A stretch of 64,000 nt of DNA from Hondaea fermentalgiana (Eukaryota > Sar > Bigyra > Thraustochytrida > Thraustochytriidae), in contig NPFB01000022.1 in the NCBI GenBank assembly GCA_014084085.1, positions 228,130-292,129 of the forward strand. Direction: 5' to 3'. A model generated the notes under the pieces. The model had not been told where the DNA came from. It searched no databases and saw nothing but the letters and a program-made list of their open reading frames with translations. The translations under genes were made by a program, and so were the position numbers. This document shows positions 28,731 to 38,355 of this stretch, one piece after another. Each line of letters starts with the position of its first letter. Positions within the stretch are counted from its first letter, which is position 1.

Positions 28731-29675
28731 TTACAAAGCCCCGAGGACCTTGGCGATGATGGCCATGCGCACATACATGCCATTCTCCATCTGGCGAAAG
28801 TAGGCGGCACTCGGGTACGAGTCGACACTCTCGGAGATCTCGCCGACGCGCGGGAGCGGGTGCATAATCGTGCAGGTGTCCTTGGCGTTGGCCAAGGTCT
28901 CGTGGTTGACAATAAAGGAGCCCTGCACCTTTTCATATTCATCGAGGGACTCAAAGCGCTCCTTTTGGACGCGCGTCACATAGAGCACGTCAGTCTCGGC
29001 AATGACTTCGGAAAGGTCGAGGTACTCGTTCTGCGAAATGACCTTGCCGAGAGACTCGACCACTTCCTTGACCGAGTCAGGAATGCCGAGGCCCGCCGGC
29101 GTGACGTAGTTTATGCGCACGCCGTACATGGCGAGCAGCATGGCGAGCGAGTGGGTGGTACGACCGTACTTGAGGTCACCGAGCATGGTGATGGTGAGCC
29201 CCTCGATCTTGCCTCCCTGTTCCTGCATGATCGTGTACAGGTCGAGGAGCGCCTGGGTGGGGTGCTCGCCGGCGCCGTCGCCAGCGTTGAGCAGAGGCTT
29301 GTGCAAAAAGGAGCTCACGGCCTGGACGCTGCCCTTTTCGGGGTGGCGCAGGACCATGATGTCCGAGTAGCACTCGATGCAGCGCATGGTGTCCTGGAGG
29401 GTCTCGCCCTTCTTGATGGAAGAGTTCTCGCTGACGTTGATGTAGGTGCCGCCCAGACGGAGCATGGCCGTGGCAAACGAGCAGTTCGTCCGGGTGCTGG
29501 GCTCGTAAAAGACGAGACCGAGGACCTTGTGCTTGCAGCAGTCGAGGACGCTCTTGTCGGCGCCATCTTCGTCCTTGACGGCGGCCTTGCACTTGTCGGC
29601 GGCCTCAAAGAGGGACTGGATGCCCTCGCGGGTGAAGTCGTGCACGGAGAGCACGTGGTGGCCCTTCCACGACAT
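28731..29675 (-). CDS. Aspartate carbamoyltransferase, catalytic chain
   Basis: Catalyses carbamoyl phosphate plus aspartate to carbamoylaspartate, step two of pyrimidine synthesis. From the ATG at 29675 it has 314 residues, the normal length of a stand-alone ATCase. Signatures: carbamoyl-phosphate loop YEPSTRTNCSFATAM, the SSIKKGETLQDT loop that supplies Ser and Lys across the trimer, HPTQALLDLYTI, GDLKYGRTTHS, and the terminal HPLPRVGEISESVD...AYFRQMENGMYVRMAI. It is not fused to carbamoyl-phosphate synthetase or dihydroorotase as in animal CAD. The frame stays open 96 codons upstream (to 29963) with gene-like codon use but no ATG, so a longer, spliced N-terminus, perhaps a targeting peptide, is possible. 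CTCATTTCTGTACAG just before the ATG resembles a splice acceptor. Confidence 0.92.
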   Translation of the reverse strand: MSWKGHHVLSVHDFTREGIQSLFEAADKCKAAVKDEDGADKSVLDCCKHKVLGLVFYEPSTRTNCSFATAMLRLGGTYINVSENSSIKKGETLQDTMRCIECYSDIMVLRHPEKGSVQAVSSFLHKPLLNAGDGAGEHPTQALLDLYTIMQEQGGKIEGLTITMLGDLKYGRTTHSLAMLLAMYGVRINYVTPAGLGIPDSVKEVVESLGKVISQNEYLDLSEVIAETDVLYVTRVQKERFESLDEYEKVQGSFIVNHETLANAKDTCTIMHPLPRVGEISESVDSYPSAAYFRQMENGMYVRMAIIAKVLGAL

Positions 29676-30458
29676 GCTGTACAGAAATGAGAGGTCCGAC
29701 TCGTAGCTCTCTCCCACGTGCCTTTCCTGGCCTTGCCTGGGGAGTTCTTTGGGCGGGGACGCCGCAAAGGCGGTCTTCTCGCTCTGCCCGTTCGCTGTGG
29801 CGGTTCTCCTCCGCTTGTTGCTCTTGCCGCTGCTTTCGCCGGGCGGCCCTTGGGCTTTGCCCGCGCCGAGCGGCCGCGGCCGGCCTGCTTCCTCGCGCGG
29901 AATCGGAGTTGTCCCTGCCGCTGCGTTCACGCGAAGCCAGACTTCGCGCGTGCTCGTCAGCACGCGTGCGGCAGTTCACGGTCTGCCGCCCCGCTCGCCT
30001 CGCCTCGCCTTCTCGCCCCTCTCTCGCTCGCTCCCGACTCTATTGGAACGGCCCTGCTTCGCAATGTGCGCTTCAGCTTTGCGGCGTTGCCCGAAGTGCG
30101 GCGCGATGCGCACCAAGATGCGGGCCCAGGAAGAAGTCCTGATGCACGCCGGTGTGGTGGTCCTTTTCCTCCTCCTTACCCTCCCCCTGCGCGTCCCTCT
30201 GCGCGCCCTGCTGCTGCTGCTTACCGCCGCCCGCCGCCTTTGCGTGGCTGCGCTCGCGCTCGCGCGCTCTCGCCGCGGGCCGGCCGCTGGGCTGCGCTGG
30301 GCCGGGCTGCGCTGGGCTGGGCTGGGATGCGCTGCGCCGCGCTCTGCGCGCTCCCCGCTCTCCGCGCCTGCGCCTGCGCCGCGCGCTGCCTCGCCTTCTC
30401 GCGTCGCGTGCGTCGCTCTCGGCCGCTCGATGTCTGTCTGCTTCTGGCTGCTTCTCGC

Positions 30459-30482
30459 GAGAGAGAGAGAGAGAGAGAGAGA
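30459..30482. repeat. GA dinucleotide microsatellite
   Basis: About twelve GA units within a G/C-rich low-complexity region. Confidence 0.9.
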
Positions 30483-31167
30483 TACTGCCGAGCCGCCGCC
30501 TGCTGCAGCTACGCCGGGCCCTGCGCCGGGCCGGGCTGCTGGGGCTCGGCGCAGGAGGCGGAGCGGAGCGGAGCGGGCAGGGCCGCGGCGCGCGGGCGGA
30601 GCGGAGCGGACGCGGCCGCGGCCGCGGGGAGGAGGTCGCGAGGTCGCAAGGTGCGAGGCCGCGACCACCCAAAGTTGACGCACGAGTTTTTTCTTTCAAT
30701 TTTTCTTTCAATTTTTCAACTTTCTTTTTGGAGAATTTTTCTCCTTTCTTTTCTTTCATTTCTTTTCTTTTTCGGCCAGAAGATCTCTCTCTTCGACTGG
30801 CCGGCGGCCGCCGCTCGTGCGGCGCTTCAAGTTGCAGTTGGCGTGCGCATTTCTGGCGCAGGTTGCTTTTTCCTGCGGTACGGAGGGCTTGGATGACATC
30901 GTGGACGTGTCTATACCATGGCAGATGCAGCCTGCGCTGTATAGTCGCCGCTGCCGAGCTTTCGCTCCGAGATTGCCCCGTGGGGGGGGAGGGTGGATGG
31001 AGCGAATTAACCGTGACCCAACCTTCTAGCTGCACGCTGCAGCTGCACCTGCCTGCTCGTAAGCTCTGCACCGCAGCGTCCCTGGTGCTGCCCGCAATTT
31101 GTGTCGCGCTCAACCTGCCGCTGCCTGGTCTAGATGCGATGGAACGAGCGAGACGAAACAGGTTGGA

Positions 31168-31228
31168 GGGATGGATGATGATGGATGGATGGATACAGGG
31201 ATGGATGAATGGCAGTGGATGGATGGAT
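31168..31228. repeat. TGGA microsatellite, interrupted
   Basis: Multiple TGGA/ATGG units with several interruptions, same motif as the arrays at 13609, 25988 and 46088. Confidence 0.85.
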
Positions 31229-33783
31229 AGCACGAAACTCAAAACCGGGCGGGCTGGAAAACGAGGAAAAGAAGGACTCGAACGCAAAACCCGCTGCAAG
31301 GGATCAGGCAAAAAATGCTCTCCCTCACCTATGGACATGACTGCCAGGATCAGAGCCCCGCTCGCAGGGTGATTCAACCTCTCCGAGGGTGGAAAACCGC
31401 TGCCGGACTCCTCCTCGCTGGGCCTGTTGACGCAACGCGGTGGCGACAAGTCGAGCCCGGCCACGTAAAGGCAGCAACGCTGGAAGCTCGTAGCAGCTTT
31501 CGCGGATAACGAAAGAAAAGAAATGGAAAGAAAACAAGTAAAAGCTTTCCACGCTTCCTCCTCCTGGCTCTCTCAGCTGTCTGTGGCATGGCTGCTGCAC
31601 GTACGAGAAGACGAGGACTCGCAGCCGCGACGCGGCTGCGAGCCTACATCTTCCGGGGCCGGTTGCTGCGGGTCGCCGCATCTGGCAGCTGCGGCCAGCG
31701 AGGCTAGGTAAGCTGTCCATGCCAGCGCTCTATCGCCTTCAACTTCGCTGGCCGACAAGCTTCTTCCCTCGCCTTGGCTGGCGGCGGTCAAAGCTGCAGG
31801 ACCTACACGCTTTTCTCTTTTCTTTTATTCTCGTATTTTTCAAAGTTTTTTCTTTTCACACTAGTTTTTCTCCTTTCGCGCCTTCGACCCCGTGGGCTCG
31901 CAAGGTCTCCGTCTCGGTGTCCTCCACAGGCAGCCAGCCAACTCCCCTGCGGGCCCCGCAGCAGCGGTCCTCGACGCCCTCCGCCTACGTTCCCTGCAGG
32001 CGCAAGTCGCTTTTCCCGCGCCGCACCGCGCGCTTCTCGTGCTGCAACCCCACTTTCGCATTTCCACGTTCATCGTTAGGAATACCCCACAGTGCAGCCG
32101 GCCGCTAGATTCGCCCGTACCCGCTCTCTCCATATCCGCTGCAGTTCGCACGGCGCTTTGTGTATTTTTGGCATAATACCAGACGCGGAAGCAGGAGAAA
32201 GAGGGAATGTCGCCCCTCCCGCCGCTTCCTGCACCGGCGCGTGTAGGGTGATGACGCCGAGGCCGGACATTTGAAAATGTGCGCACGCGTCGCCGAGACT
32301 CCTCCTGCATCCCTCGCGAGCGCAGCCCTCGCTCGCCAGAAGAACGGCGCGGCGCGGCGCGGCGCAACTTTGGCACGAACCGCCCGTGGAACGAAGAGCG
32401 TCCGCTGCCGCGGATAACTTCAAGGAGCACAGAACTCCTCGACGTCCTGAGAGTTTGCGTGCACTCGGCAGTGTGCACTTGGTTGCTAACTAGCCTCGGG
32501 ACCTGGGCCTGTACTAGTAGTTGGCCCAGAGGCTTGGTCAAGACCGGAGGCTGAGGATGGGAGAAGTCCGCTGCCGCTTCGTGCGCAGGGCGACTTCGTC
32601 AGCCATGCCGGCTCCGCTGCACGCAAGGAGAGCATTGGAGAGAGATAATCGCAAGCATTGGAGCGATAGTCTCTGCCCTTTTGCACTCGTCAGCGGCACA
32701 GTCAGCTAGCTAGCTGGCTGTCAGAATCGCCAACATACAAATGTACGACTGGCATTATTAGATATAGATGTCGATTAGGCCTAGGCGCGCTGCGCAGGAC
32801 GATACATCGTGAACACATGAGAATATCAACGCCGTCGATCGACGCGTGCATGTAGTAGTACTTGCTTGCTTGCTCGAGAATAGCCTTCAAATTCATGTTC
32901 CGAAGACGTTCACAGTTCCAATTCCGGACTCACCCTGGAGAAGAACTGCAAGCTGGTCCGTCCGACAGAGCCATTCCGGCTGAGGCCGACTTTAACTCTC
33001 AAGTAAACACAAGGCCAAGAAAGGAAAAACAAACAAGTCTTGCCTTCGTCTTTTGCTTCTGTCGGCCGGTCGGTACCGAGCTTTGTCGCCGTTGCCACCG
33101 CGGAGCAAGATAGGCCCAGACTCGTGGCCACTATTCGCGAGATGTAGTACCTCACCCTTTTCTCTCGCTCCATCCTTCAAGGGAAGCATTTCAGGGCGCA
33201 CGGACTTCTCCATTCCGCAACCTCGGCGCGACGCAAATGATTGGATGTCGTTTACTCCGGGTCGTTCGGATACATGTGCAGCTGACAGTGACCCGGCCGG
33301 CCGCAGTCCGTCCGGCGGCCACAGTGCTTCATAGCTTCCGCGCCCGGGAAAAATACCTTTTCACAAACCTCGAACTTTTAGGGTTTGCGCACTGTAAGCT
33401 GCATTTCTTGCATTCTTCACCAACTTGAGATGGTATGGTTCACTCTGCAGCTCGGAGGAGCCGCGAATTTCTTAGTCTTTTTCCGCACCAGAACGTGCGG
33501 AAATTTCCACTTCACAATGGGAATTCAAGGACATGCATGTATGAGAACAAAACATGCATCAAGATGTTGAGTGTGGGATCCAACCAGGCCCCGAGCATCG
33601 GTTCCAGTGGCCACTCGGGGTGTCGGAAGCAAAGGAATTTTCCATGTTCATACACAACAACAACAAAAAACGACAACTATGACAGAAATTCCCTCCTACA
33701 AGAGTATCCTCTAGCTAGAGATGGCTGACAAGACTATTGGGACCACGGACGCCCTTGCTTGTGGTGCGCCAATTCGACACTAT

Positions 33784-35364
33784 TCAGGCAGAAGTCTCGG
33801 CATCTGAAGCAGCCTTGGCAACCTCTGACTCGGTAGCCTTGGCCTCGGCCTCGACCTCTTCCTTTTCTTCATCACCCTCATCGTCTGCAAACTCACCCTG
33901 ATACGTGAGCCAAGCATCAAAGCGCGGCGACGGGGCGCGCTTGTTGACATATTTCACAAAGGCTTGCGAGTCAGCGTCGCTGCGGTAGACCATGGCCAGC
34001 ATATTGCCTCGAGGAATGACCGTCACAAGTGGCTCCTCCTCGCCCTCAACCGCATACACGACCTGGCCACCCGTGGGATCGTCTTCGCTTTCCCAAGCAT
34101 CGTCTTTGTCTACCATGGTCCAAAATACATCGAGTTCCTCCTTGATGGCTGCTTTATCCGCCGCCGTTCGGTCGTGCACGAGCGAGTAGTTTCCACATGC
34201 GAATCGCCGAATTTGTGCGACAACGGTATTGACCGAGAGAGACGTCAAGTCGGCAATCAGAGACGCAAACGCCTTTGACCGCAGCAACGAGCCCCACTGC
34301 GCGAGCAGCGCGCCGGACTCTGGTGCCTCGAGAACGTCGAAATGACGCTTCTGGTATGGCCCTAGTGAACGCCAGCTAGAGGCTGGGCTCTCTGTAAGTG
34401 CCTTGCGCAATTCTTTTGCCTTGTCGGCTACGAAAAAGTCGTGCAACTCAATGCACGACTCCGCCTCGAATTGCTCCCGCACACTCTTTTGCGTCGACTT
34501 TTCGAGGTAAATGGGGGCAACCCACTCAGCAAGCATGGCGGCATCGCCTTCGGACTCAAGTGGGGCCACGGGTGTGGGCGCTTTCAAGCTCGTATCCACC
34601 GCCCCAAACTCGGGTGAGCACGGTTTCCAGTCAGAAGGAGTTGTTACGGGCGGGCCGTGAAACCATCCACCAATTGAATGACGCGGTTTGTCCTTGAGCA
34701 CTTCTGCGACCTGGTGATACGAGCGGTCGCTGACCTCAAAGAAGACGAGCGAGTTCCGCTTGGGGACGATTCGTTTCATGATCCCGTTGGGTTGCTTGTT
34801 GGCGTCTACCGTAAAAAGGTCCAGAGTGCCGCCATCAGCCTCGGACCAATCTTCGGGGACCAAATAGAGAATGTACGCGATGCGTCGGCTCGATAGCTCG
34901 TCGTCATGGCACAAGAGGTTGTTGGTTTCCGTGTACACGGAGCTCGTCAGATCAAAGTGGTCCGTGAGACCTTGGACGCCCGTCAGCTCCGTGAGAATGT
35001 CGCGCATTTCGCGACTGTACAAGGCGTCCACAAAGTCTTTGATTGCGCCTGGGCGCTCTGCGCGCTTTTCGGCGAGGTCTTTGGTCTGCATGAACGAGAA
35101 GAGATCATTCTCCTTTGGGAAAAAGAGCTCATCCTTCATGATTTCCTCTTGCAGCTTTTCCAGTACGGCCTCATCCTTGACAAAGTTATCCAAGCTCGCA
35201 TGAGGAAACGGCAAGGCGTCCTCGAACGAGGTTTTGAGCGCTTCGAGCCCGCTGCGGTCCTCGCCGACCCACGCAAGATTGAGCAGTTCTGCGCCCCCCG
35301 CGGCGGCCCCTTCCTTCTCCACGCGCCTGCGCTTGGCGTCTCCGCCCGTGGTTTCCGACGCCAT
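33784..35364 (-). CDS. OGFOD1/Tpa1-type prolyl hydroxylase
   Basis: Fe(II)/2-oxoglutarate oxygenase that in animals and yeast hydroxylates a proline of ribosomal protein uS12 (Rps23) and influences translation termination. The 526-residue length and the two-domain layout match: an N-terminal catalytic double-stranded beta-helix and a C-terminal related but inactive domain. Catalytic residues are visible: NLLCHDDEL (His153, Asp155), SYHQV (His217) and PRHSIGGWFHG (Arg229, the 2-oxoglutarate-binding residue). The C-terminal domain includes LGPYQKRHFDVL and VAQIRRFACGNYSLVHDR. The tail is acidic (DDEGDEEKEEVEAE). The start is the ATG at 35364 before MASETTGGDAKRRRVEK; the frame is open 253 further codons upstream, but that part is Ser/Pro/Arg-rich and lies over the DnaJ leader. 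Divergent from DnaJ. Confidence 0.92.
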   Translation of the reverse strand: MASETTGGDAKRRRVEKEGAAAGGAELLNLAWVGEDRSGLEALKTSFEDALPFPHASLDNFVKDEAVLEKLQEEIMKDELFFPKENDLFSFMQTKDLAEKRAERPGAIKDFVDALYSREMRDILTELTGVQGLTDHFDLTSSVYTETNNLLCHDDELSSRRIAYILYLVPEDWSEADGGTLDLFTVDANKQPNGIMKRIVPKRNSLVFFEVSDRSYHQVAEVLKDKPRHSIGGWFHGPPVTTPSDWKPCSPEFGAVDTSLKAPTPVAPLESEGDAAMLAEWVAPIYLEKSTQKSVREQFEAESCIELHDFFVADKAKELRKALTESPASSWRSLGPYQKRHFDVLEAPESGALLAQWGSLLRSKAFASLIADLTSLSVNTVVAQIRRFACGNYSLVHDRTAADKAAIKEELDVFWTMVDKDDAWESEDDPTGGQVVYAVEGEEEPLVTVIPRGNMLAMVYRSDADSQAFVKYVNKRAPSPRFDAWLTYQGEFADDEGDEEKEEVEAEAKATESEVAKAASDAETSA

Positions 35365-36377
35365 CTTCGCCGCTCCTCGGTATCCTCCCGCGCAAGAAGT
35401 CCTTGCCCGCCGACTTTGTTCTCGCCGCTCGCGTCTGCCCTGGCCACAAACGACCCCGTCCCTCTCGGCAAGGGCGTCGTCTTCGAGCTTTTGTCCTTCA
35501 ACCATTGGCCTCGCAAAGCGGCCTATCCCCGCCTCTTGGGCCCCTTTCCATTCCCGTATCCTTCCCCCCTGCTCCCCGCCCTCTGCACCTCCCACCGGAC
35601 CCGTGCCCCCTCCATCACCTTTCGCCGGGTCCGGTGGGCGTCGCGCGGGGCCGACCCTCCCCTCGCGCGCGCTCCCCCGGGGCGGCGCGGCGGCACCGGA
35701 ACGCGCGTCTGAGAGCGGCGGCAGTTGTTCGCGAAGGATGGGGCGCAGATTAAGGGGCGGGAGTGAAGGGGAGAAAGCAGGCGGAAGGAAGGAAAGAGAG
35801 AAAGCAGGAGAGAAAGAAGGAGAGAAGAAAGAAGGGGGAGGAGGAAAGAAGGAGGGAAGGCGGCAGCCAGAACTTGTTCTTCGAGGGGGAGCGCGGCACC
35901 GAAGGCTCGCGGTAAGTGGCGCCCGCGGGGAGGCGCGGCGGCGGACCCCGTCCGCGCGCGGCCGGAAACCTGCGCCCCGCGCGCCGCGTCGCGGGGGCGC
36001 TGGTTTGCCGGATGGGGGGATGGATGCGGCGAGGGGCATGAATGAAGGGTCCAACGAACGAACGCGACGCGACGCAACGCCAGACGTCGAGCCGACGCGC
36101 CCGGAAAGGCGTGCGCGCGACATGGGAGGAGGGCGAAGGCGCCGAGGAGGAGGGGGAGGCGGAGAGCGAGGAAAGAGGCTGCACGCACGGAAGGCAGGCG
36201 GTCCCGGAGGCCCCCTCCCTTGTCTTGCAGGAAATTTGAATGGAACCAGTTGACTGACGTTGTCTTGCTGCCTGCTTGATTCGCTACAGAAATCTTTTTG
36301 CGAAGAAGAACAACTACGACCAGAAGGACTCGAGACAGAGACGCAAGTCCCCTAACGAGAAAGTCAGGGCGTGCAAG
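35365..36377. other. Divergent upstream region with a probable DnaJ leader intron
   Basis: G/C-rich region between the OGFOD1-like and DnaJ genes. It includes a purine-rich GGAGGAAAGAAGG block (35760-35870) and the probable 5' untranslated intron of the DnaJ gene. Long frames on both strands here are low complexity and not supported as genes. Confidence 0.6.
35912..36289 (+). other. Probable 5' untranslated intron of the DnaJ gene
   Basis: A GTAAGT donor at 35912 follows CTCGCG. Two good acceptors are possible: CCCTTGTCTTGCAG ending at 36230, and CTGACGTTGTCTTGCTGCCTGCTTGATTCGCTACAG ending at 36289, the latter with a CTGAC branch-like site. Either would place the intron wholly in the leader before the ATG at 36378. 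Confidence 0.5.
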
Positions 36378-37637
36378 ATGTTCTTTGGCGGTGGTGGATT
36401 CCCTGGCGGCGGCTTTCCCGGTGGCCCCGGTGGCCCCGGTGGCCCCGGCGGCGAGGTCGACAACGATGAGTACTACGAACTTTTGGGTGTGGCCAAGGAT
36501 GCCGACGATGCAACCATTCGCAAGTCGTACCGCAAGCTGGCCATGAAGCACCACCCAGACAAGGGTGGCGACGAGGCTACCTTCAAGCAGATTTCGGAGG
36601 CCTACGATGTGCTTTCCGACAAGGAAAAGCGCGAACTCTACGACAGGTACGGCAAGGAGGGTCTTGAGGGCGGCGGTGGCGGCGCACGGTCTGCAGATGA
36701 CATCTTTAGCATGTTCTTTGGCGGGGGCGGCGGTGGGCGCGGTCCGCGCGGTCCCCAAAAGGGCGAGGACGTCGTACATCCACTCAAGGTCACCCTCGAA
36801 AACCTTTGCCTTGGCAAGACTGTCAAGCTGGCCATTAACCGTCAGCGCGTCAAGTACCCTGCCGGCCTCGACGCAGAGTCCGCTGTGACCGAATGTGGAA
36901 CTTGCAACGGCCGAGGTGTGGTCATGCGCACCGCGCAAATTGGACCCGGCATGATCCAGCGCATGCAGTCTCGTTGCCCCTCGTGCAACGGCGCCGGCAA
37001 GTCGTACAAGAAGGGTGTCAAGGTTGTCAAGGAGAAGAAGATCCTCGAGGTCTACGTGGAGAAGGGCATGCGTCACCACCAAAAGATCGTCTTCAAGGGT
37101 GAGGCTGATGAGGCCCCCGGCCAGCTTCCCGGTGATGTTGTCTTTGTCCTTGAGCAACAAGAGCACGATGTCTTCCAGCGCAAGGGCGCGGACCTCATCA
37201 TGGAAAAGGAAATTACCTTGCAGGAGGCTCTCTGCGGATTCACTTTTGTGCAGGAGCACCCGGACGGCCGCAAGCTTATCATCAAGAGCGCTCCCGGCGA
37301 GATCATCAAGCCAAACATGATCAAGTCCATCACGGATGGCGGTATGTCTGTGCACAAGCGCCCCTTCACCAAGGGTCGTCTCTTTGTTGTTTTCCGCATC
37401 GAATTTCCCGAAAAGCTTAGCGCTCCTCAGATGACCGCCCTCAAGTCGGCTCTTCCGGGACCTGACGTCGAGACCGGCACCCTTCCCGAGGGCGAGGAGG
37501 TCGAGGAGGTCTCTATGATGGAAGCTTCGGCGAACCAGGTCGGTCAGGTTGCCGCATCTGCTTCGCACGGCAGCGCCTACGACTCCGAGGATGAGGACGG
37601 CCACGGCGGCCAGCGCGTCCAGTGCCAGCAGTCTTAA
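36378..37637 (+). CDS. Class A DnaJ/Hsp40 co-chaperone with a reduced zinc-binding region and CAAX box
   Basis: Stimulates Hsp70 ATPase and delivers clients. The 419-residue protein has a Gly/Phe/Pro-rich N-terminus, then a J domain (about 32-95) with the essential KHHPDKGG loop, a Gly-rich linker, two substrate-binding beta-domains and the C-terminal motif CQQS, a farnesylation CAAX box as in Ydj1/DNAJA1 (CASQ, CQTS). The zinc region is unusual: class A proteins have four CxxCxGxG motifs, but only CGTCNGRG (about 173-180) and CPSCNGAG (about 200-207), flanking [12 protein letters not shown], are present. By position these are motifs 2 and 3, forming one zinc centre; motifs 1 and 4 are replaced by [11 protein letters not shown] and SYKKGVKVV. 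The ATG at 36378 begins [10 protein letters not shown]. Divergent from the OGFOD1-like gene. Confidence 0.92.
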   Translation: MFFGGGGFPGGGFPGGPGGPGGPGGEVDNDEYYELLGVAKDADDATIRKSYRKLAMKHHPDKGGDEATFKQISEAYDVLSDKEKRELYDRYGKEGLEGGGGGARSADDIFSMFFGGGGGGRGPRGPQKGEDVVHPLKVTLENLCLGKTVKLAINRQRVKYPAGLDAESAVTECGTCNGRGVVMRTAQIGPGMIQRMQSRCPSCNGAGKSYKKGVKVVKEKKILEVYVEKGMRHHQKIVFKGEADEAPGQLPGDVVFVLEQQEHDVFQRKGADLIMEKEITLQEALCGFTFVQEHPDGRKLIIKSAPGEIIKPNMIKSITDGGMSVHKRPFTKGRLFVVFRIEFPEKLSAPQMTALKSALPGPDVETGTLPEGEEVEEVSMMEASANQVGQVAASASHGSAYDSEDEDGHGGQRVQCQQS

Positions 37638-38355
37638 GAAAAGAAACAAAGAGAAAAGGAGAGAACGGGAAGAATTGAAAAGAAGAATGGATTGCGAGAT
37701 GTTCAATAGCTGCAGTAATAGAGTTCAAGGCTGCTGCTTCACCCCTCCCTTGTGGCGTCTCTCCCGCATTTCTCCCTGCTTCTCGTGCCTCTCCCCTAAA
37801 ACATTGACGACGCTTAGCAAGGCGATCAAGGCAGATGCGTTACAGCACAGGGGAGTCGTGAGGTCGAGCGATCGAGTCATCACGCCTCCTCGGAAAGGCC
37901 ATCATCAGCATTTGCCGGCCCGTTGGTTGGGATAGCTTTGTTCGTTCTTGTTTACCATTGTTTCTTGCGTGTAGTGCTTCTCCCCCTGTGCACATCGCTC
38001 TCGGTGCACTGAAGTGGACGCGGACACTGGGCGCTACTTAGCACAGATCTATAACAAGACATCGACGAGTCTCGTGACTCTTTTTTCGCTCCATCTCTTA
38101 TTTTATCCTTGCAACTCTTTCTTGTACAAGCAATGGCTTGCTTTCAGTAGTTGGCAGAATCTGATTCTCTCAGCTTTATAATCGTGCTGAGCTTGGACCG
38201 AGAGAAAGGTCTTCTTCGTTTGGCCACAAAACGTTCGTATTCTTTTTTTTATTTCTCCTGTCTGAAGAGCCTAATCTACGTTGGCGCATGCCGCAGATTA
38301 TAAAAGAACAACAACAACAAACATTACTTTAGAATAACGACTTGCAAGTCAATGA
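37638..38355. other. Convergent 3' intergenic region
   Basis: Starts with an AAGAAAAG-rich 3' flank of DnaJ and continues with mixed sequence and a T-rich tract near 38240. The ACAACAACAACAA at 38308-38321 lies close to the end of the TIR gene. No gene seen. Confidence 0.6.

Larger units (their letters stand above)
29676..33783. other. 4.1-kb region without a recognisable gene
   Basis: The left part (29980-30680) is extremely G/C-rich with GCTGGGC units (30288-30335) and a GA repeat (30459-30482). A T-rich block follows (30680-30775), then a TGGA array (31168-31228), and more balanced sequence to 33783. Many long open frames exist on both strands, but they are Arg/Ala/Ser-rich, overlap one another and show no conserved motif. 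The first 290 bases probably contain coding sequence of the ATCase N-terminus. I cannot support any further gene. Confidence 0.5.

Noticed and set aside
28671..29690. 339-codon plus-strand frame opposite the carbamoyltransferase
   Set aside because: Antisense shadow of a gene with clear ATCase motifs; no motif of its own.
31270..31310. Possible tRNA T-loop (GGACTCGAAC, GTTCGAGTCC on the minus strand)
   Set aside because: The bases on each side do not form a five-pair T stem, and no acceptor or anticodon stem can be drawn.
30073..31464. 463-codon minus-strand and 406-codon plus-strand frames
   Set aside because: Both cover the same G/C-rich repeats, are Arg/Ala/Ser-rich, overlap each other and have no conserved motif.
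35365..36123. 253-codon N-terminal extension of the OGFOD1-like frame
   Set aside because: Ser/Pro/Arg-rich low complexity, lies over the DnaJ leader on the other strand, and the domain is complete from the ATG at 35364.
35523..37706. 727-codon minus-strand frame opposite DnaJ
   Set aside because: It is the antisense shadow of a well-supported DnaJ gene, with Leu/Val-rich composition that follows from that gene's codon bias.
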